64,000 nt of DNA, from positions 2,233,501-2,297,500 of the forward strand of contig JAQSEB010000022.1 in NCBI GenBank assembly GCA_030063045.1, given 5' to 3'. Below the pieces are notes generated by a model. The model saw only the letters and a program-made list of their open reading frames with translations, was not told the origin of the DNA and did not search any database. Of this stretch, positions 62,401 through 64,000 are shown piece by piece; within the stretch, counting starts at the first letter, position 1; every line of letters begins with the position of its first letter. A program made the position numbers and the translations under genes. Source of the stretch: Pratylenchus scribneri (lineage: Eukaryota; Nematoda; Chromadorea; Rhabditida; Pratylenchidae).

Positions 62401-62909
62401 TGGCCTTGATTTGTCAAAATTGGTGAATTATCATTCACATCCAATATTTCCACATTTATTCGGATTAGCCTAGTCCCATTCACTCCTTGAGATAATAAAA
62501 TTGTTCGAAGGAAACATTTCCCATTTTCTGGCTCAATTGGCAATTGTTCACGGTCAACGCGGCCTAAAATGAAGGAAATTAATTTAAATTTGAATTAAAA
62601 TATTCACTGACCATTTGTGAATAATTCGCCTGAATTTGGATTGAATGAAAGCAACGGATTTGAAGAAGCAATTCGCCATTTGGAAAACCCCGGAATTGGG
62701 GAGGGGATTACGGTAATTAAAGAAGGGGAAGGAGATTCTGAAAAAGGAAAGAGTGATGGAAATTGGAATATTAATTCACCCTCAACAATGGCAAAATACA
62801 TGGATTCCTCAATGTAAGTGGATGACGTAAATTGATCATCATTTTGGGCATTGGAATTGGCAATAATAAAAATAGAAAAATGCAAAAATAATATTAATTT
62901 TAGTAGCAT
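50448..62909 (-). CDS. Large cadherin (extracellular repeats; C-terminus missing)
   Basis: The start at 62909 encodes a hydrophobic signal peptide of about 20 residues (LLKLILFLHFSIFII). Many small exons then encode cadherin repeats, shown by calcium-binding linkers and sheets: LDVNDNSP (62430), LDANDNPPQF (62000), AIDPDEGVNGQIHY (61850), FDVNDNTPKF (60730), VLDVNDNAPQF (55200), ENSPIGTIFGNL, DPDLGQNGTIHF, ILDMDDNPPEL (54850), IDPDSGQNG (54340) and LDKNDNPPRF (51530). Several repeats have lost linker residues. More than ten repeats suggest a CDH-3/CDH-4/Fat-type adhesion molecule. One 1.6 kb intron contains a DB-module gene and a 5S rRNA, and another contains a satellite. The last exon ends either at a TGA (50450-50448) or at a strong donor (gtgagt at 50451), with no membrane anchor before it. 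Confidence 0.85.
53090..53650. repeat. 23/26-base tandem array in a cadherin intron
   Basis: Units read tttttagcaaatcagaat followed by aatttgtg (26 bases) or ttgtg (23 bases), with about 22 units and several single-base variants. The array fills most of a roughly 700-base intron between exons ending near 53770 and starting near 53068 on the minus strand. The donor of that intron is apparently GC, judged by reading phase. Confidence 0.9.
56995..57673 (+). CDS. Secreted DB-module protein nested in a cadherin intron
   Basis: A signal peptide of about 20 residues (FLLFLFLAIFCPFFAQSQ) is followed by an acidic, low-complexity linker (QQSAEEQSSTAQNAELDSA). Then comes a single DB module (nematode-specific Cys-rich domain): 12 cysteines in the expected order, with CCEQFVAPECHFLCQYE, LNSRCGLKPL, YCASQNRDNRQCCQ, and GSRCLRMCDPAG. 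Three introns are removed, one with a GC donor (atg-gcaaat). A T-rich acceptor (ttttttttcag at 56970-56980) lies just upstream of the start and is a good spliced-leader site. AATAAA overlaps the stop region at 57675. The gene is antisense to the cadherin and lies wholly inside one of its introns. DB proteins are secreted and some are reported to bind immunoglobulin-domain proteins; the role here is unknown. Confidence 0.82.
57884..58002 (-). rRNA. 5S ribosomal RNA
   Basis: Read on the minus strand, it begins gcttacgaccataccgcgtt and contains the conserved gccatcccgtccgatctggc, aagttaagcaacgc and agtacttgg ... ggagacg blocks (the internal RNA polymerase III promoter region). It ends in a run of T residues, the usual terminator. 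The length is about 119 bases as expected. The two ends can pair (gcttacgac with gtcttaagc) with one mismatch. It is a lone copy in the same cadherin intron as the DB-module gene, on the cadherin's sense strand; no neighbouring 5S repeat or spliced-leader RNA gene is visible. Confidence 0.93.
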
Positions 62910-64000
62910 TTTGGCTAAATCCCAATTAAATTCATTTCGCTACCTAAAATTAAATTTAAATTGATTATTCAATCTAATTTGAATGGAAGGTTTATGGAAC
63001 ATGAAATTTGAAATGAAATTTGAATAAAAAGTCAAAATTAGAAAAGGTGGTCATTTTGAGGGGATTGGAATTGGAATTGAGCCGACCCTCAAATGGACTG
63101 ATCCTCAACGGAGATTATGTTGGGGGCGACTGGCACATATATCGACGGAAGAGTGCGCGGACATTTGGGACATAAATAAAAAGGTGAAAACAATGGCGGG
63201 GAAATTGATGAAAGAGAGGGGATGGATTAATATGGGACGGGAGGGGAGAATATGATGATTTGGACAAATATTTAAAATATTTTATTGCGCGGCCATGCCT
63301 CCTTTTGTGCCAATGGCCCATCAACTCATCCATTCCATTTCCATTCTATTGATGTGCTTGGAAATGGACACACCTGTTGTTGTGTGTTGCCCAGCATTGA
63401 GGAGAGGGCGCACACATTTGTTTTGGCCTTGGCCAGAGAAAGAATGACCGGAAAAGGGATGAAATGCCCGTTCAAGTGGAACAAACAACGCAATCCCCCA
63501 CCACCTTTTATGATGTTAATGTGTTCCAAATCCAAAATAGCCTTTTGTAGCAAAAATGTAAATTTAAAAAAGCAATTGTAAGGAATACTATATTAAGTAT
63601 TCTATTGTATTTTTGTTGTTGTTTTTTCTAGGGCAACTTCAATAGGGCGGAAAGAAATGTGAAAGAAAAGAAAGGTGGATTGGATGGAGGGGAGGATGAG
63701 CATCAAAAGCAAATTCAATGAATGAGGGAAGGAGGATGAGGAGGGCGTGAAGGGGGGATTGCCCCAAATTGGGAAAGGAAAAGGGGATTAAAAACATTGG
63801 ATTAAAAATAGATGACCAAAAGGGTTTGGATTTTGGAAATAAATATTCAAAGAAATCCATGAAGAAATTGTGAATGGCACATTTTTAATAATAATTGTGG
63901 CCAAATGGAAGGGATGGGATTGGGATTGGAAAATTGCATGCTGCATTGGCCAATTGGCAATTTCCCCTAATTAATTGCCTTCTTCCCACAAAAATGGAGT
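62910..64000. promoter_or_regulatory. Upstream region of the cadherin gene
   Basis: No gene is recognised here. The region from 63200 to 63790 has long purine-rich stretches on the plus strand (for example gaaagaaaagaaagg, ggagggg) unlike the AT-rich DNA elsewhere. It presumably carries the cadherin promoter and possibly 5' exons beyond the window. Open frames in it are low-complexity and unconvincing. Confidence 0.35.

Noticed and set aside
63285..63581. 98-residue open frame upstream of the cadherin
   Set aside because: It lies in a purine-rich, compositionally odd stretch with overlapping frames on both strands and no recognisable motif.
1..64000. Transfer RNA and spliced-leader RNA genes
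   Set aside because: I looked for B-box (ggttcgaatcc-type) and SL1-like sequence on both strands, especially near the 5S gene, and found no convincing match.

Overview
The window looks like nuclear DNA of a nematode. It is roughly 70% AT. Genes are broken by many 40-60 base introns with GT donors and T-rich AG acceptors. The families fit a nematode: a large cadherin, a CYP33-like cytochrome P450, a secreted DB-module protein and a nematode-type 5S rRNA. A tylenchid (root-knot-like) worm is my best guess from base composition and intron style, but no sequence search was possible. All gene models were hand-spliced, so starts and small exons may be off.

The dominating structure is a huge inverted repeat. 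Bases 1-19074 and 25165-44238 are reverse complements of each other (partner coordinates always sum to 44239), with no length change and only isolated base differences. They flank a 6.1 kb single-copy spacer (19075-25164). The left arm runs off the window start, so the full arm length is unknown. Each arm carries the same nine genes. From the spacer outward these are: a degenerate DEAD-box helicase C-terminal lobe; an F-box/SPRY-like protein; two tandem FG/GN-rich low-complexity proteins; a calponin-homology (transgelin-like) protein; a FANCJ/BRIP1-type iron-sulphur helicase whose N-terminus carries an RNase H1-type hybrid-binding domain; a Cys-rich acidic protein of unknown function; a transposase-derived (tnp2-like) gene with two damaged splice acceptors; and the C-terminal part (LamG, transmembrane segment, tail) of a cadherin.

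The spacer holds a paralogue of the F-box/SPRY-like gene and two tandem coiled-coil proteins with RRM-like C-termini. None of these is duplicated in the window.

Outside the right arm (44239-64000) lie a degenerate copy of the cadherin 3' end, a complete P450 gene with a 1.45 kb 31-base satellite in one intron, and a 12.5 kb minus-strand cadherin body. The cadherin body has a 23/26-base array in one intron, and in another intron an oppositely oriented DB-module gene plus a 5S rRNA gene. The body ends at a strong splice donor without a membrane anchor. The missing C-terminal exons appear to be those in the inverted-repeat arms, and the phase fits. The cadherin locus therefore seems to have been split by, or to surround, the palindrome.

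The most interesting items are the 19 kb palindrome itself, the hybrid-binding-domain/FANCJ fusion, the split cadherin, the transposase-derived gene with lost AG acceptors, and the small multigene families clustered around the palindrome centre.
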